Assembly: GCF_000827595.2 (NCBI RefSeq)
Contig: NZ_LN776189.1
Span: 62,001 to 126,000 of the forward strand
Origin: Necropsobacter massiliensis
GTDB lineage: Bacteria > Pseudomonadota > Gammaproteobacteria > Enterobacterales > Pasteurellaceae
Length of the DNA stretch: 64,000 nucleotides
Direction: 5' to 3'
The notes under the pieces were generated by a model. The model worked only from the letters and a program-made list of their open reading frames with translations. It was not told where the DNA came from and did no database searches. The first letter of the stretch is position 1; every line of letters begins with the position of its first letter. Below are positions 37,280-48,006 of the stretch, piece by piece. A program made the translations under genes and the position numbers.

Positions 37280-37693
37280 ATGCAATTGAAATCCGTTATT
37301 CCTGCGCTGGTATTGGCATTAAGCCTAACTGCGTGTTCTGCCGTGAATAAAATCGTTTACCGTATTGATGTGCCGCAAGGCAATTATTTGGAGGCCGCCA
37401 CGGTCGCGCAGGTTAAACCGGGAATGAACGCGCAACAGGTGCAGTATCTGCTTGGTACGCCGGTATTGATCGACCCTTACAGCAATAATACTTGGTATTA
37501 TGTTTTTCTGATGCAGAAAGCTTACGCCGCGCCAGATCAACATACCTTTATCGTTAATTTCGATCGCAACGGCATTGTTACCGCAGTAGATCTGGATAAG
37601 CCACTGCCGGACGAGGCGAAACCGGAAATCAATAATGCCGTTATTACTACGGCGGATGCGCAGAGCAAAAGCTGGTGGCAGTTCTGGAAATAA
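37280..37693 (+). CDS. bamE: Outer-membrane assembly lipoprotein BamE
   Basis: A 137-residue lipoprotein. The signal peptide ends in the lipobox LTAC (Cys19). The mature part has QVKPGMNAQQVQYLLGTPVLIDPYSNNTWYYVF, the SmpA/BamE core. BamE stabilises BamD in the beta-barrel assembly machine at the outer membrane; bamD itself is at 54.75 kb. It precedes cpxRA, the envelope-stress system that reacts to envelope protein faults. Confidence 0.9.
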   Translation: MQLKSVIPALVLALSLTACSAVNKIVYRIDVPQGNYLEAATVAQVKPGMNAQQVQYLLGTPVLIDPYSNNTWYYVFLMQKAYAAPDQHTFIVNFDRNGIVTAVDLDKPLPDEAKPEINNAVITTADAQSKSWWQFWK

Positions 37694-37762
37694 CCTGATT
37701 TATGTAAGGCAGTATCAATTGCTGTGCTTTGAGACGGCTAATGACTATAAGGAAATCTGATT

Positions 37763-38470
37763 ATGGCCAAGCTTTTATTAGTTGATGACGATGTTGAACT
37801 TGTTGAACTGCTGGCAGAATTGCTCAAGCTGGAAGGATTTGAGGTCGAAGTGGCGAATAATGGGCAGCAGGCGTTAGATAAACTGGATGCCAGCTATGAT
37901 TTAGTACTGCTTGATGTCATGATGCCAGTATTGAACGGTATTGAAACTTTAAAACAGATTCGGCGTAAGTTTAGCGTGCCGGTAATGATGCTGACCGCCC
38001 GCGGCGAGGAAATTGATCGCGTACTAGGGCTGGAGCTCGGTGCCGATGATTATCTGCCGAAACCCTTTAACGACAGAGAACTGGTTGCTCGCATTAAAGC
38101 GATTTTACGTCGTACTGTCGTTCCGCAGGGCGAGAGGGAGACGCATAAAGCGCAAGATGAGAACGGCTCGTTTGAATTTTGTAATCTGACGTTATATCCG
38201 GGACGCCAACAGGTGCTGTTTAACGGTCAGGATTTGGAATTGACAGGAACTGAGTTCGCATTATTGCAGATTCTGATTTCCAATCCGGGGCGGATACTTT
38301 CGCGTGAATATCTCAGTGTGGAAGTGTTGGGAAAACCGTTGACACCTTTTGATCGCGCCATTGATATGCACATGTCCAATCTGCGTAAGAAGTTACCGCC
38401 GAGAAACGATGATACCTCTTGGTTTAAAACTTTGCGCGGTAGAGGTTATTTATTGGTAGCGGAAAAATAA
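37763..38470 (+). CDS. cpxR: Response regulator CpxR
   Basis: A 235-residue OmpR-type regulator. The receiver domain has Asp8/Asp9, the phosphoacceptor Asp51 (LLDVMMP), MLTARG and LPKPF. The C-terminal winged helix has GTEFALLQILISNPGRILSREYL and the HMSNLRKKL recognition helix. With CpxA it controls envelope stress genes. It lies 31 bases before cpxA, in one operon. Confidence 0.95.
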   Translation: MAKLLLVDDDVELVELLAELLKLEGFEVEVANNGQQALDKLDASYDLVLLDVMMPVLNGIETLKQIRRKFSVPVMMLTARGEEIDRVLGLELGADDYLPKPFNDRELVARIKAILRRTVVPQGERETHKAQDENGSFEFCNLTLYPGRQQVLFNGQDLELTGTEFALLQILISNPGRILSREYLSVEVLGKPLTPFDRAIDMHMSNLRKKLPPRNDDTSWFKTLRGRGYLLVAEK

Positions 38471-38501
38471 TAACTTAAAATGTAAATAATATGTTTTATC
38501 T

Positions 38502-39899
38502 ATGAAATTAAGTAAAATTTCGTTTTTTAATACGCTTTCTTTACGTATTTTCGCCTTGTTTTGGCTGTCTTTTTTAATTCTATTCGGGCTGGCGTTTTCC
38601 CTGCCGTATTTCGACGCACGTCTTTATTCCGAGTTGAATAACAATGAAGTGGCAGCCTATCACCGCGAAATTTCTTCCGTTATCCGCAATAACCATCTTT
38701 CTCATATTTTATCCGGCGCGCCGATTTTTCCGACGGATAAATTCGACGGCGTACATCCGGTTTTAGTCAACCCGAACGGGGATATTATCGGCGCTCGCAA
38801 AGAAGAAACCGCACCTCTCCAGCAATTTATTTATCATGCCAAAAATCCGCTGCAACCGTTAAAGAAAAGTTTTTATGATCTGCAAATCGCCGGTCCTTTT
38901 GTGGTGTATGTGAATACTTCGGATGAGGAAGTGTCTTATACCCTGTATTTTTTGCGTAAAGTCGAAGCGCAGCGGGAATTCGTTTCATTTGCTTTTGATC
39001 ATCCGCTGATTCTAATTCTGGTGATTTTGGGTGTATCAACTCCATTATTGTGGTGGCTATCGCACAGTATCGGTCGCCCGTTGCGTAATTTGCAGCGTGC
39101 CTCAAACGCGGTGGCGCTGGGCAATTTTAAAACCGATAAAAATCTGGAGATCTATGGCACCGTTGAATTGCGTCAGGTCGGTCAGAGTTTCAATCACATG
39201 ACCGCAGCGCTGGAGGATTTACTCTCCAGTCAGCAATCATTGTTGTCGTCCATTTCCCATGAGCTTAGAACGCCGCTGACCCGTTTACAGCTGGCGTTGG
39301 CGTTATTGCGGCGGCGGATTGGTGAAGGTACGGAAGTTGCCCGTATCGAAAAGGAAGCGCAGCAACTGGATGCAATGATTAACAATTTACTGCTGTTGTC
39401 CCGCCAGCAGCTTAACAGCCATTTATTACGCAATATTTTCCCGATTGTGGAACTGTGGTCGGATATTGTTGACGACGGCACCTTTGAAGCGGAACAACGC
39501 AAGTTGAAATTTAAAGTACGCCAGTTGATTTATACCCCGAAACAGTTTTTTATTAACGGCAATAAAGGATTGCTGTGCAGTGCGGTGGAAAATATCGTCA
39601 GAAATGCGATGAAATATACTAAATCGCGCATTGAGGCGACCATTTTTCTGAAAGATAATTCCTTGTTTATTGCCATTGATGATGACGGCGATGGTATTCC
39701 GGCAAAAGAATATGAAAATATTTTCAAACCGTTTTACCGCATTGATGAGGCGCGAACCCGAGAAACCGGTGGAGCGGGACTGGGACTGGCGATTGTCGCC
39801 AATGTGATTAAAGAACATCAAGGCAGTGTGCGGGCGATGCAGAGCCACTTAGGCGGGTTGCGCGTGGTAATTCAACTGCCATTATGGATTCATAAATAA
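38502..39899 (+). CDS. cpxA: Sensor histidine kinase CpxA
   Basis: A 465-residue inner-membrane kinase with two membrane segments (about 15-33 and 165-185) around a periplasmic sensor. A HAMP linker (SHSIGRPLRNLQRASNAVALGNF) leads to the phosphorylated His in SSISHELRTPLTRLQ (near residue 250). The ATPase boxes are IVRNAMKYT, DDDGDGIP and GGAGLGLAIV. It autophosphorylates in response to envelope stress and acts on CpxR. Confidence 0.95.
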   Translation: MKLSKISFFNTLSLRIFALFWLSFLILFGLAFSLPYFDARLYSELNNNEVAAYHREISSVIRNNHLSHILSGAPIFPTDKFDGVHPVLVNPNGDIIGARKEETAPLQQFIYHAKNPLQPLKKSFYDLQIAGPFVVYVNTSDEEVSYTLYFLRKVEAQREFVSFAFDHPLILILVILGVSTPLLWWLSHSIGRPLRNLQRASNAVALGNFKTDKNLEIYGTVELRQVGQSFNHMTAALEDLLSSQQSLLSSISHELRTPLTRLQLALALLRRRIGEGTEVARIEKEAQQLDAMINNLLLLSRQQLNSHLLRNIFPIVELWSDIVDDGTFEAEQRKLKFKVRQLIYTPKQFFINGNKGLLCSAVENIVRNAMKYTKSRIEATIFLKDNSLFIAIDDDGDGIPAKEYENIFKPFYRIDEARTRETGGAGLGLAIVANVIKEHQGSVRAMQSHLGGLRVVIQLPLWIHK

Positions 39900-39915
39900 A
39901 ACCGACCGCACTTTA

Positions 39916-40911
39916 TCACTTGGCGTCGGCAATGGAGTGACGCAGGATAAGCGTCGGTCGTAGCGTGAAAGTGCGGTAGTTTTGCGCCGGATTTTTTATC
40001 CGCCGCAGCAGTGTATCCACCGCAGATTGTGCCAGCAGGTCTTTCGGTTGATGAATGGTGCTGAGCGGTGGCGCGAGATATTGCGCCAGATTGATATTGT
40101 CATAACCGATCACAGACATATCGCGCGGCACGGATAAACCATGGCGCCAGAGGGTCTGGTAGGCGCCGAGGGCAATGCTATCGCTGCTGGCAAACAGCGC
40201 GCTCGGGCGGTGTGGCAGATTGAGCAGCTTTTCCATGCCGAGAACCCCGCCGTCGAAATTAAAGTGACTTTCAATGATCCATTCCTGCCGTAGCGCTATC
40301 TTAAATTCCGCCAGCGCCTGCTGATAGCCGGCAAGACGATTGCGCGCCAGTTGCTTGTTCAGGCTGCCGGTGATGATCGCAATATGCCGATGCCCGTGTT
40401 GCAGCAGACATTTGGTCGCCAGATAGCCGCCCAGTTGCGAATCTTCATGAATTTTATCTGCATTCAGCTCGGTCGGCCACCAGTCCATAATCACGCAGGG
40501 TACCGTCAGATTGAGCGGTTTGGCGCGAAAACGGCTTTCCGTACACATCAGCAGCAAACCGTCCACCTGTTTTTGCATCAGCGTTTGGAGATTTTTCTCC
40601 AGCCGGCTTTCATCGTCGTCGGTATTGCACAGAATCAAATTATAATTGTGCTGGTTGCAGTAGCGCTCGACATGGGCGACCACTTCGGCAAAAAACGGAT
40701 TATCGCTGGTGGTGACCAGCATACCGATAGTTTGAGTTTGTTTGACTTTCAGGCTGCGCGCCAGTGCCGAGGGAGTGTAATTCAGCTGCTCGACCACCCG
40801 CATAACTTTGTCGCGGATTTCATCGCTGACGAAACGGGAATTATTGATCACGTGGGAAACGGTGGAAGTGGAAACCTGTGCAAGACGTGCGATATCTTTC
40901 ATTGTAGCCAT
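39916..40911 (-). CDS. rbsR: Ribose operon repressor RbsR
   Basis: A 331-residue LacI-family repressor: N-terminal headpiece [36 protein letters not shown], hinge [13 protein letters not shown], then a ribose-binding-protein-like sensor domain. It is the last gene of the rbs operon, as in E. coli. Palindromes with the AAACGTTT core upstream of rbsD are its likely operators. Confidence 0.92.
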   Translation of the reverse strand: MATMKDIARLAQVSTSTVSHVINNSRFVSDEIRDKVMRVVEQLNYTPSALARSLKVKQTQTIGMLVTTSDNPFFAEVVAHVERYCNQHNYNLILCNTDDDESRLEKNLQTLMQKQVDGLLLMCTESRFRAKPLNLTVPCVIMDWWPTELNADKIHEDSQLGGYLATKCLLQHGHRHIAIITGSLNKQLARNRLAGYQQALAEFKIALRQEWIIESHFNFDGGVLGMEKLLNLPHRPSALFASSDSIALGAYQTLWRHGLSVPRDMSVIGYDNINLAQYLAPPLSTIHQPKDLLAQSAVDTLLRRIKNPAQNYRTFTLRPTLILRHSIADAK

Positions 40912-40933
40912 AGGTTCCCTCCTCTTGTGCGAT

Positions 40934-41854
40934 TTATTGTCGGGCTAAAAATGCCAGCGTTTCGTCTCTATACGGAATTGACGGTTGCGCACCTTGACGG
41001 GTAACGCTGATTGCCGCCGCCGCATGTGCGAAGCGGATGGCCTGTTTAATCGGTTTACCTTCTAACAGCGCAGTGACAAAGGCTCCGTTAAAGGTATCAC
41101 CTGCCGCGGTGGTATCCGTGGCATCGACTCGAAAACCGGCAATCATTTCACCTTCTCCCTGTTGACTAAAGTATACACCTTTTGCCCCCAAAGTAATCAA
41201 TACGGTTTCAATGCCCTTGGCATGCAAAACTTGCGCGGATTCGACCGCACTTTGTTCATCAACGACGCGAATACCGGTCAGTATTTCCGCTTCCGTTTCG
41301 TTCGGCGTAATGATGTTCACCCGGCTGAGCAGCGCGTCGGGTAACGGTTGTGCCGGCGCCGGATTTAAAATCACTTTGGTCTGGTTGGCAGCGGCTAATT
41401 CTGCGGCTTTTAGCACCGCACTTAACGGCGTTTCAAGCTGCATTAGCAGATAATCGGCGCTGATAATCTCTTGGGCGAAAGTATTGACCGTGGTTGCGTC
41501 CAGACGGGCATTGGCGCCGGCGGCAATAACGATGCTGTTTTCTCCGCTGTCGGTTACCTGAATCATGGCGATGCCAGTCATGACATCTTCAATTTCAACA
41601 ATGGGATGGGTATTGATACCGTCTTGGGCAAAGGCGTTTTTCATTGCCCGACCGATAGCATCATCGCCGATGCAGCCGATAAAATTCACCGTTGCTCCCG
41701 CACGGGCTGCGGCGACTGCCTGATTGGCGCCTTTACCGCCGTAAGCGATGTGATAATCACGCCCACTTAGGGTTTCGCCCGGGCGGGCAAAGTGCGGTAC
41801 GGAAATGACGTGATCGGCGTTAATGCTGCCGAGTACGGTAAGTGTGTTAGCCAT
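40934..41854 (-). CDS. rbsK: Ribokinase
   Basis: A 306-residue PfkB-family kinase that phosphorylates D-ribose with [18 protein letters not shown] binds the sugar, and [24 protein letters not shown] carries the catalytic Asp and anion hole. It follows rbsB and precedes rbsR by 22 bases. Several USS lie within (41243, 41416, 41790 region). Confidence 0.95.
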   Translation of the reverse strand: MANTLTVLGSINADHVISVPHFARPGETLSGRDYHIAYGGKGANQAVAAARAGATVNFIGCIGDDAIGRAMKNAFAQDGINTHPIVEIEDVMTGIAMIQVTDSGENSIVIAAGANARLDATTVNTFAQEIISADYLLMQLETPLSAVLKAAELAAANQTKVILNPAPAQPLPDALLSRVNIITPNETEAEILTGIRVVDEQSAVESAQVLHAKGIETVLITLGAKGVYFSQQGEGEMIAGFRVDATDTTAAGDTFNGAFVTALLEGKPIKQAIRFAHAAAAISVTRQGAQPSIPYRDETLAFLARQ

Positions 41855-41924
41855 AAAAACTCCGAATATTGATTCAGCTCATCGGGGCGGGTTGTTGCGC
41901 ACCCCGATGCAGCATATTGCCGCG

Positions 41925-42803
41925 TTATTCCGCGATCACTTTGAGTGCCACCGGAATGTTGGCATCGACTTTTTCGCCTTTTAACAGTTTGTCGGCGGTT
42001 TCCACCCCCAGACTGCCGATAAGCGCTGGTTGCTGTGCGATAGTGGCGGCCAATTTGCCGTTTTTCACCGCTTTAATGCCGTCGTCCGTGCCGTCGAAAC
42101 CGACCACCAGAATCGGCTTTTTCGCCGCTGTGATTGCACGCAGTGCGCCTAGCGCCATTTCATCATTTTGCGCAAAGACTGCCTGCACTTCACCTTTACT
42201 TGCCAGCAGATTTTCCATGACATTCAACCCTTTGGTGCGATCAAAATCCGCCGGTTGGCTGGCAAGCACGCTAAAATGATGCGCTGCAATCGCCTGTTTA
42301 AAGCCTTCGCCGCGTTCACGTGCGGCAGAAGTGCCGGCCAATCCCTCCAGTTGGATCACTTTTGCTCCGCTGCCCAGTTTTTGCGCAATGAAATCGCCCG
42401 CCATTTTTCCGCCGGCAACGTTATCGGAGGCGATATGACTGACCACCTCGCCTTTTGCTGCGCCGCGATCCAGCGTAATCACCGGAAGTTTATTGCGGTT
42501 TGCAATCGCCACCGCGTTGCTGACCGCTTCGCTGTCGGTTGGATTGATTAATAAGACTTTTGCCCCGCGCACGGTCAGATCTTCCACATTGGACAGCTCT
42601 TTGGCCGGATCGTTTTGCGAATCCAGCACCACTAATTTATAACCCAGCTCATCCGCTTTTTGTTGTGCACCGTCCCGCAGAGAGACGAAAAACGGATTAT
42701 CCAGCGTGGACACCGCCAGCGCGATGGTATCCTGCGCGATTGCCGCACCGCCGAAGGCAAGGCTTAACATCATTGCCGAAGTTAATTTGGTGAATTATTT
42801 CAT
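41925..42803 (-). pseudogene. rbsB: Ribose-binding protein RbsB with stop at codon 3
   Basis: The ATG at 42801-42803 has a good AAGGAG site, but the frame reads Met-Lys-TAA (42795-42797), then [23 protein letters not shown] and a full periplasmic ribose-binding protein to 41925. The usual start is MKKFTKL, so AAA became TAA. Restart at Met11/12 (42773) would leave a signal peptide without its positive N-region, so export is doubtful. The mature protein ([22 protein letters not shown] and on) is intact. A sequencing error is also possible. Confidence 0.8.
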
Positions 42804-42835
42804 AATGTAATCTCCTTTAAGCAAGAATGGAAGGG

Positions 42836-43810
42836 TTATGCTTTTTTGCTGCCTAAATAGTTATCCGCCAGTACGGCCACGAGAATAACCAAGGCTTTTG
42901 CGATCATCTGATAATAAGATGAAATATCTAATAAATTTAATGCGTTATTTAAAAATCCGATAATCAATGCGCCGATTAGCGTACCCATCACCCGCCCTTT
43001 CCCGCCCATCAGGCTGGTACCGCCGACCACGACGGCGGCAATGGCATCTAACTCGTAAGACACGCCAGCGGTAGGCTGCGCCGAGGAAAGGCGTGAGGTA
43101 ACGATCAGCCCGGCTAGTGCAGACAGCAGACCGCTGACGGCAAACACAAAGACTTTCACCTTAGTGACGTTAATACCGGACAATTGGGTAGCGGCTTCGT
43201 TGCCGCCCAGGGCATAAATATAACGCCCAATTTTCATGTGCTTGAGAATATACCACGCAGCGGCAAAGACCAGTGCCATTAACCAGATCGGCAACGGAAT
43301 AGCAAATAGATAGCCGCTGCCTAAATAAGCGAAACTGTCTGCCGCATCGGAAAAACCGGTGCTGATTGGGCGCCCGTCGGTATATACCATGGTAACGCCG
43401 CGCAACAGCGTCATGGTGACTAGCGTGGCAATAAACGCCTGCACTTTCCCTTTGGCGACAATCACACCGCTGAGCGCACCGAGCAGCGTACCGCACAGCA
43501 AAACGGCGGGGATGACCAGCAGCACCGGTAATTCGGCGCCGATCATGGAAGCGGCGAACGCACCGGTTAAGGCGAGGATCGAACCGACGGATAAATCAAT
43601 GCCGGCAATCAGGATCACAAAGGTCATGCCGACGGCGATAATCGCGTTGACCGAAGTCTGACGCAGGATATTTAAAATATTATCTATTGAGAAAAAATCG
43701 GGATTAATCAGCGAAACAATGATAATCAGCAGTAATAATGCAATGATCGAGCGTTGTTCGAGTAAAAATGCACCGATTTGAAAACGCGTGTGTTGCGGTT
43801 GTGAAGTCAT
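42836..43810 (-). CDS. rbsC: Ribose ABC transporter permease RbsC
   Basis: A 324-residue multi-pass permease of the BPD_transp_2 family: FFSIDNILNILRQTSVNAIIAVGMTFVILIAGIDLSVGSILALTGA and LGGNEAATQLSGINVTKVKV (the loop that contacts the ATPase). It forms the channel of the RbsABC importer in the inner membrane. It lies 12 bases after rbsA. Confidence 0.95.
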   Translation of the reverse strand: MTSQPQHTRFQIGAFLLEQRSIIALLLLIIIVSLINPDFFSIDNILNILRQTSVNAIIAVGMTFVILIAGIDLSVGSILALTGAFAASMIGAELPVLLVIPAVLLCGTLLGALSGVIVAKGKVQAFIATLVTMTLLRGVTMVYTDGRPISTGFSDAADSFAYLGSGYLFAIPLPIWLMALVFAAAWYILKHMKIGRYIYALGGNEAATQLSGINVTKVKVFVFAVSGLLSALAGLIVTSRLSSAQPTAGVSYELDAIAAVVVGGTSLMGGKGRVMGTLIGALIIGFLNNALNLLDISSYYQMIAKALVILVAVLADNYLGSKKA

Positions 43811-43822
43811 AATATCCCCTTG

Positions 43823-45319
43823 TTATGCCACCGGCTTACCAATTGCGGCGGCGAGTAGTTTTTCCTGCGTGGCGTCTGCGCGGCTGAATTCCGCGCTGAT
43901 CCGCCCGTCGTGCATGACCAGAATTCGATCGCTCATGCCCAGCACTTCCGGCATATCGGAAGAAACCAGAATAATGCTCAGCCCCTGTTGTTTGAACTTG
44001 TTGATTAGCTGATAGATTTCTTTTTTGGCGCCGACATCCACGCCGCGCGTCGGTTCGTCTAAAATCAGCACTTGCGGTTGGGTCATTAACCCTTTGGCAA
44101 TCGCCACTTTTTGCTGATTACCGCCGGAAAGTAACCCGATTGGTTGATCGCGCCCCGGCGTTTTGATATTAAACAGGCGGATAAAATCATCCACCGCCCG
44201 CTGTTCGGCGTTGTGCTGAATACTGCCCGCGCGAGAAAAATGATCCAGTGCGGTCAGCGACATATTTTCTTTCACCGACATGCCCAGCACCAGCCCGTCC
44301 CCTTTGCGATCTTCGGAAATATACACAATGCCGTGGTTTAAGCCGTCCTGTGGGCAGTCAGCCGAAATCTCGCGATTATTTAACCGCACTTGACCGCCGG
44401 TTTTTGGTAATGCACCGTACAGCACTTTCATTAACTCTGTTCGTCCGGCGCCCATTAGCCCTGAAATGCCGAGAATTTCGCCGCCGTGTAAGCAAAAGCT
44501 GACATTATGCACGCCGCTGCCACTCAAGTTGTGTACGCTCAGACGCACATCGCCTTTATCCTGTTTAAGATACGGATATTGCTCCTCCAGCTTGCGCCCA
44601 ACCATCATTTCAATCAGACGATCTTCGCTTAAATCCGCCACCGCACTTTCACCGATAAACTGACCGTCGCGCAGCACCGTCACATCGTCGCAGATCGCAA
44701 AGATCTCTTTGATGCGGTGCGAAATATAGACGATACCGCGATTTTCCGCTTTCAGTTCGCGGATAACCTTAAACAGCGCCGCCGTTTCCGTATCGGTTAG
44801 CGCATCGGTCGGTTCATCCATAATGATGACCTGTGCGCTGAAACTCAGCGCTTTGGCGATCTCCACCATTTGCTGTTCGCCGATAGACAGTTCGCCGCAA
44901 AGTCGATGGCTGCTGTGCGGCACATTCAGGCGGGCAAGCAGTTTATCTGCCTCGCGATACATTTTGTGCCAGTCGATTGCGCCCCAAGGCGTAGTAAATT
45001 CCCTGCCGAGAAAAATATTCTCCGCAATGGTTAGATTACCGACCAGATTCAGTTCCTGATGAATAATGCTGATCCCCGCTTCTTGCGAATGCTTCGGTCC
45101 GCTAAAACTCACCGTCTGCCCGAGATAGTCGATGGTGCCGTTGTCTTTGCTGTAAATGCCGGTCAGCACTTTCATCAGTGTGGATTTACCGGCACCGTTT
45201 TCCCCCATCAGCGCCATCGCTCGCCCAGCATAAACCGACAGGCAAGCATTGCTCAGCGCGTTGACGCCGGGGAAGGATTTGTCAATCCCGCTGATTTTCA
45301 ACAAAGTTTGTTGTTCCAT
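43823..45319 (-). CDS. rbsA: Ribose ABC transporter ATP-binding protein RbsA
   Basis: A 498-residue tandem ABC ATPase. The first half has GENGAGKST (Walker A), [15 protein letters not shown] and [10 protein letters not shown]. The second half has the degenerate Walker [26 protein letters not shown] and [13 protein letters not shown], as in monosaccharide importers. [10 protein letters not shown] replaces the more common EPTAAL, a minor change. It powers ribose import with RbsC and RbsB. Confidence 0.95.
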   Translation of the reverse strand: MEQQTLLKISGIDKSFPGVNALSNACLSVYAGRAMALMGENGAGKSTLMKVLTGIYSKDNGTIDYLGQTVSFSGPKHSQEAGISIIHQELNLVGNLTIAENIFLGREFTTPWGAIDWHKMYREADKLLARLNVPHSSHRLCGELSIGEQQMVEIAKALSFSAQVIIMDEPTDALTDTETAALFKVIRELKAENRGIVYISHRIKEIFAICDDVTVLRDGQFIGESAVADLSEDRLIEMMVGRKLEEQYPYLKQDKGDVRLSVHNLSGSGVHNVSFCLHGGEILGISGLMGAGRTELMKVLYGALPKTGGQVRLNNREISADCPQDGLNHGIVYISEDRKGDGLVLGMSVKENMSLTALDHFSRAGSIQHNAEQRAVDDFIRLFNIKTPGRDQPIGLLSGGNQQKVAIAKGLMTQPQVLILDEPTRGVDVGAKKEIYQLINKFKQQGLSIILVSSDMPEVLGMSDRILVMHDGRISAEFSRADATQEKLLAAAIGKPVA

Positions 45320-45334
45320 GGCAACTCTCCACAG

Positions 45335-45754
45335 TTAAAAAGGCACACCGGAATATAAAATCACATTAGCGTAAGGTGAACATTCACCGCTGCGTACTAT
45401 CGCTTTGCTGCCGTGCGTCCGTTGTTTAAAGGTCTGATGTGGCACATACTCCAGCTCAATGCGATTGCCTTGTTGGTTTTCCAGCTGTTGCAGACGAGTT
45501 AAAAGTGCGGTGTGAATTTGCGGATTTTTTTGTTTGATTTCCTCCGCCATCACAGCCCGCTCCACAAACATTTCGCTAATGATGCCGTCTACCGTGGTTA
45601 AAAAATCCGGCACGCCGCGAGTCAATGCCAGATCGATACGCAGGCTACTGGCGGGAATCGGTAGTCCCGCATCGCCGACGGTTATACTGTCAGTATGTCC
45701 CAGCGTGGCAATCACCTGTGACAGCGGTGCATTTAAAAGCATGGTTTTTTTCAT
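45335..45754 (-). CDS. rbsD: D-ribose pyranase
   Basis: A 139-residue RbsD protein: [34 protein letters not shown], with the active His20, and [12 protein letters not shown] at the end. It interconverts pyranose and furanose forms of ribose before phosphorylation. It is the first gene of the operon. Operator and CRP-like sites lie immediately upstream. Confidence 0.95.
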   Translation of the reverse strand: MKKTMLLNAPLSQVIATLGHTDSITVGDAGLPIPASSLRIDLALTRGVPDFLTTVDGIISEMFVERAVMAEEIKQKNPQIHTALLTRLQQLENQQGNRIELEYVPHQTFKQRTHGSKAIVRSGECSPYANVILYSGVPF

Positions 45755-45776
45755 TTTAATCTCTGCCTCATGGAGA

Positions 45777-45811
45777 AAACGTTTCTTTTTTGTACATCGA
45801 AACGTTTCGAT
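45777..45811. promoter_or_regulatory. Two RbsR operator candidates
   Basis: ATCGAAACGTTTCGAT (45796-45811) is a perfect 16-base palindrome with the LacI-family CG centre. A second AAACGTTT core lies at 45777-45784, centres 23 bases apart. Both lie 23-57 bases upstream of the rbsD ATG. Confidence 0.75.
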
Positions 45812-45872
45812 AAAATTTGTGAACAGAGTGTAAAAGAAAAAAATGCGGAAAGAAAACGGGTGTTTTTAAATC

Positions 45873-45888
45873 TGTGATCGGGATCAAA
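45873..45888. promoter_or_regulatory. CRP-like site upstream of rbsD
   Basis: TGTGA-N6-TCAAA (45873-45888) matches most of the CRP consensus TGTGA-N6-TCACA. It lies about 60 bases beyond the operator, suitable for catabolite activation of the rbs operon. Confidence 0.55.
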
Positions 45889-45959
45889 GAAAAAATACAT
45901 CGCTCGGATGGGAAAACAAACGTCGGGCGGCGACACTGTCCGCCCGCGTAATGAAAGGA

Positions 45960-47270
45960 TTAAAGTGCGGTCAGCGCGCTTTTGGTACGCAATGCCAATA
46001 ATGCGGCGGTGGAGAATAATAAAACGAGCGCTACACCGATATATAAATTCTGTTTATCCCAGCCGCTATCGAGCAGCAGACCTGCTACTGTCGGGGCGAG
46101 AATGGCGCCGATACGACCGATACCGATTGCCCAACCGACCCCAGTGCTGCGGATATCGGCGGCATAAATGCTCGGATTGAGGGTATAAAGCCCGCTGATA
46201 CAACCGTTCATCAGCGCGCCCAGCAAGATGCCGAAAGTCATCGCCAGCCACAATACGGAAGCCGACAGAATGAAAACGATCACCGCGCAGGCGGAGGCGA
46301 TGGTAAACAGAATCAGCACGCTGCGTGCCAACCAGCGACTTGCCAGCAAACCGTATAGCAGCGCACCGCAGGTTCCGCCTAGGGCAATCATCATCCCCAC
46401 GCTGACGCTTTGTTCGGTCGTCATGCCGGCCTCTTTTAACAATGCCGGCGTCCATGAACTGACAAAATAAAAACTGAACATAATGGCGAAAAATGCAATC
46501 CAGATCAGCAATGTCGGACGACGGTATTGCGCGCCGAATAAGCGGGTAAGTGGCAATTTGTGTTCAGTTTTTGCCGTTTTGGGCGGCAGCGTCCAATTTC
46601 CTGCCAATCCCATTTTGACGGCTATGCGGTTTAGGCGTTGTTCAGCGCCCGCCGGCTGTTTGCTGAGCAGATAGTCGATAGATTCCGGCAGCCACAGCAG
46701 CAATACAATAAAGCATAAACCGGTCAATACGGCACCGGCCAGAAATACCGAACGCCAACCGTATTCCGTTTGCAGCATCACGGCGAACATGCCGCCCAGC
46801 ACCGCGCCGATACCAAAGCCCGCCGCGTAGATACTGATGGCAAAACTGCGCCATTTGCGTGAGGAATATTCACTGGTAATTACATTGGTGCCGACCAGAA
46901 TTCCGCCCACACCAAGCCCGGTGAGCACGCGCCAGATGCCAAGCAGCTGATGTTGCGATGCAAACGCCGAACCGAGCATTCCGAGTGCGGAAAGCGTGAC
47001 TGAAAGCAGCAGTAACGGACGGCGTCCGATTTTATCTGCCAGCGGCGCTAAAAACAGCGAACCGGCAGCCATACCGAATAAGCCTGCGCTGAGCAAATAG
47101 CCGAGTTCCGTGCCGGATAAACCGAATTCATGGCGGATGGCGGTGGCGGTGAACGCCAGTGCTAACACGTCAAAGCCGTCCAGTACATTCATAATGGCCG
47201 CCATCATCACGATACCCCACTGATATGCACCCATTGGGTTTTGATCAATCTTTTCTCTGAGAGTCATCAT
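45960..47270 (-). CDS. MFS transporter, AAHS (aromatic acid:H+ symporter) type
   Basis: A 436-residue permease with 12 hydrophobic segments. DGFDVLALAFTATAIRHEFGLSGTELGYLLSAGLFGMAAGSLFLAPLADKIGRRP shows the AAHS DGFD motif in the first helix and the MFS A-motif (DKIGRR). VGTNVITSEYSSRKWR and YPxxIRSTGVGWA-like IYAADIRSTGVGWAIGIGRIG also fit. It likely imports an aromatic or small organic acid with protons. It stands alone between the rbs operon and yhhQ. Confidence 0.8.
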   Translation of the reverse strand: MMTLREKIDQNPMGAYQWGIVMMAAIMNVLDGFDVLALAFTATAIRHEFGLSGTELGYLLSAGLFGMAAGSLFLAPLADKIGRRPLLLLSVTLSALGMLGSAFASQHQLLGIWRVLTGLGVGGILVGTNVITSEYSSRKWRSFAISIYAAGFGIGAVLGGMFAVMLQTEYGWRSVFLAGAVLTGLCFIVLLLWLPESIDYLLSKQPAGAEQRLNRIAVKMGLAGNWTLPPKTAKTEHKLPLTRLFGAQYRRPTLLIWIAFFAIMFSFYFVSSWTPALLKEAGMTTEQSVSVGMMIALGGTCGALLYGLLASRWLARSVLILFTIASACAVIVFILSASVLWLAMTFGILLGALMNGCISGLYTLNPSIYAADIRSTGVGWAIGIGRIGAILAPTVAGLLLDSGWDKQNLYIGVALVLLFSTAALLALRTKSALTAL

Positions 47271-47290
47271 TTTTCCTTATGCGATCATAT

Positions 47291-47998
47291 TTATGCCGTT
47301 TGCGCAGCGGGGGATAACAGTTGCAGTTTGCGTAAAATGAAATTTAATGCCACGCCGTAAGCCGGAACGAATAAAACAATACCGATCAATAACTTGAACA
47401 GATAATCGACCAGACCGAGTTCGGTCCAATGCTGCGCCATAAACGGGTCGCTGCTAGCATAAAAGGCGACGGCAAAAAACAAAAAGGTATCCGCCATGGA
47501 GCCGAAAATCATCGAGCTGCTTGGCGCTATCCACCACGTTTTTAACTGGCGCAGGCGGTTGAAAACCAGCACGTCCAGCAGCTGACCGCAAACATATGCA
47601 GCAAAGCTGGCAAAGGCAATGCGGAAGACAAAAACGTTGAACGTATATAGCGCTTCAACGCCCTGATATTGCGAATCGGAAAACAGGGTTGAAATCAGAT
47701 AGCTTATCAATAGCGCCGGCAACATGACGATAAAAATAATCTGCCGTGCGTCTTTCGCTCCGAAAATCCGCACCGTCAGATCGGTGGCAAGAAAAATAAA
47801 CGGAAAGGTCAGCGTGCCCCAGGTACTGTGAAAGGAAAAGTCTTCGGCGGCACCGAGCGCACGGAATGGAAGATGTATTTCAAAGGGAATTTGCACCAGA
47901 TAATTACTGGCGGCGATAATAAAAATATGGAAGAAACTCAGCACGGCTAAAGCGCGGCGTTTCTGTCGATCATTAAGGATCGCAAGGGTATTTTTCAT
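47291..47998 (-). CDS. yhhQ: Queuosine-precursor transporter YhhQ
   Basis: A 235-residue inner-membrane protein of the YhhQ family, which imports preQ0/preQ1 for queuosine tRNA modification. FHSTWGTLTFPFIFLATDLTVRIFG and FRIAFASFAAYVCGQLLDVLVF are signature blocks. The Shine-Dalgarno AAAAAGG lies within a preQ1-I-like leader (48007-48044), so translation is probably repressed by preQ1. It occupies the slot after recF where gyrB is often found. Confidence 0.9.
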   Translation of the reverse strand: MKNTLAILNDRQKRRALAVLSFFHIFIIAASNYLVQIPFEIHLPFRALGAAEDFSFHSTWGTLTFPFIFLATDLTVRIFGAKDARQIIFIVMLPALLISYLISTLFSDSQYQGVEALYTFNVFVFRIAFASFAAYVCGQLLDVLVFNRLRQLKTWWIAPSSSMIFGSMADTFLFFAVAFYASSDPFMAQHWTELGLVDYLFKLLIGIVLFVPAYGVALNFILRKLQLLSPAAQTA

Positions 47999-48006
47999 GG
48001 ATTGTT

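Noticed and set aside
41162-41770. Plus-strand frames opposite rbsK
   Set aside because: rbsK is unmistakable on the minus strand; the opposing frames have no motifs.
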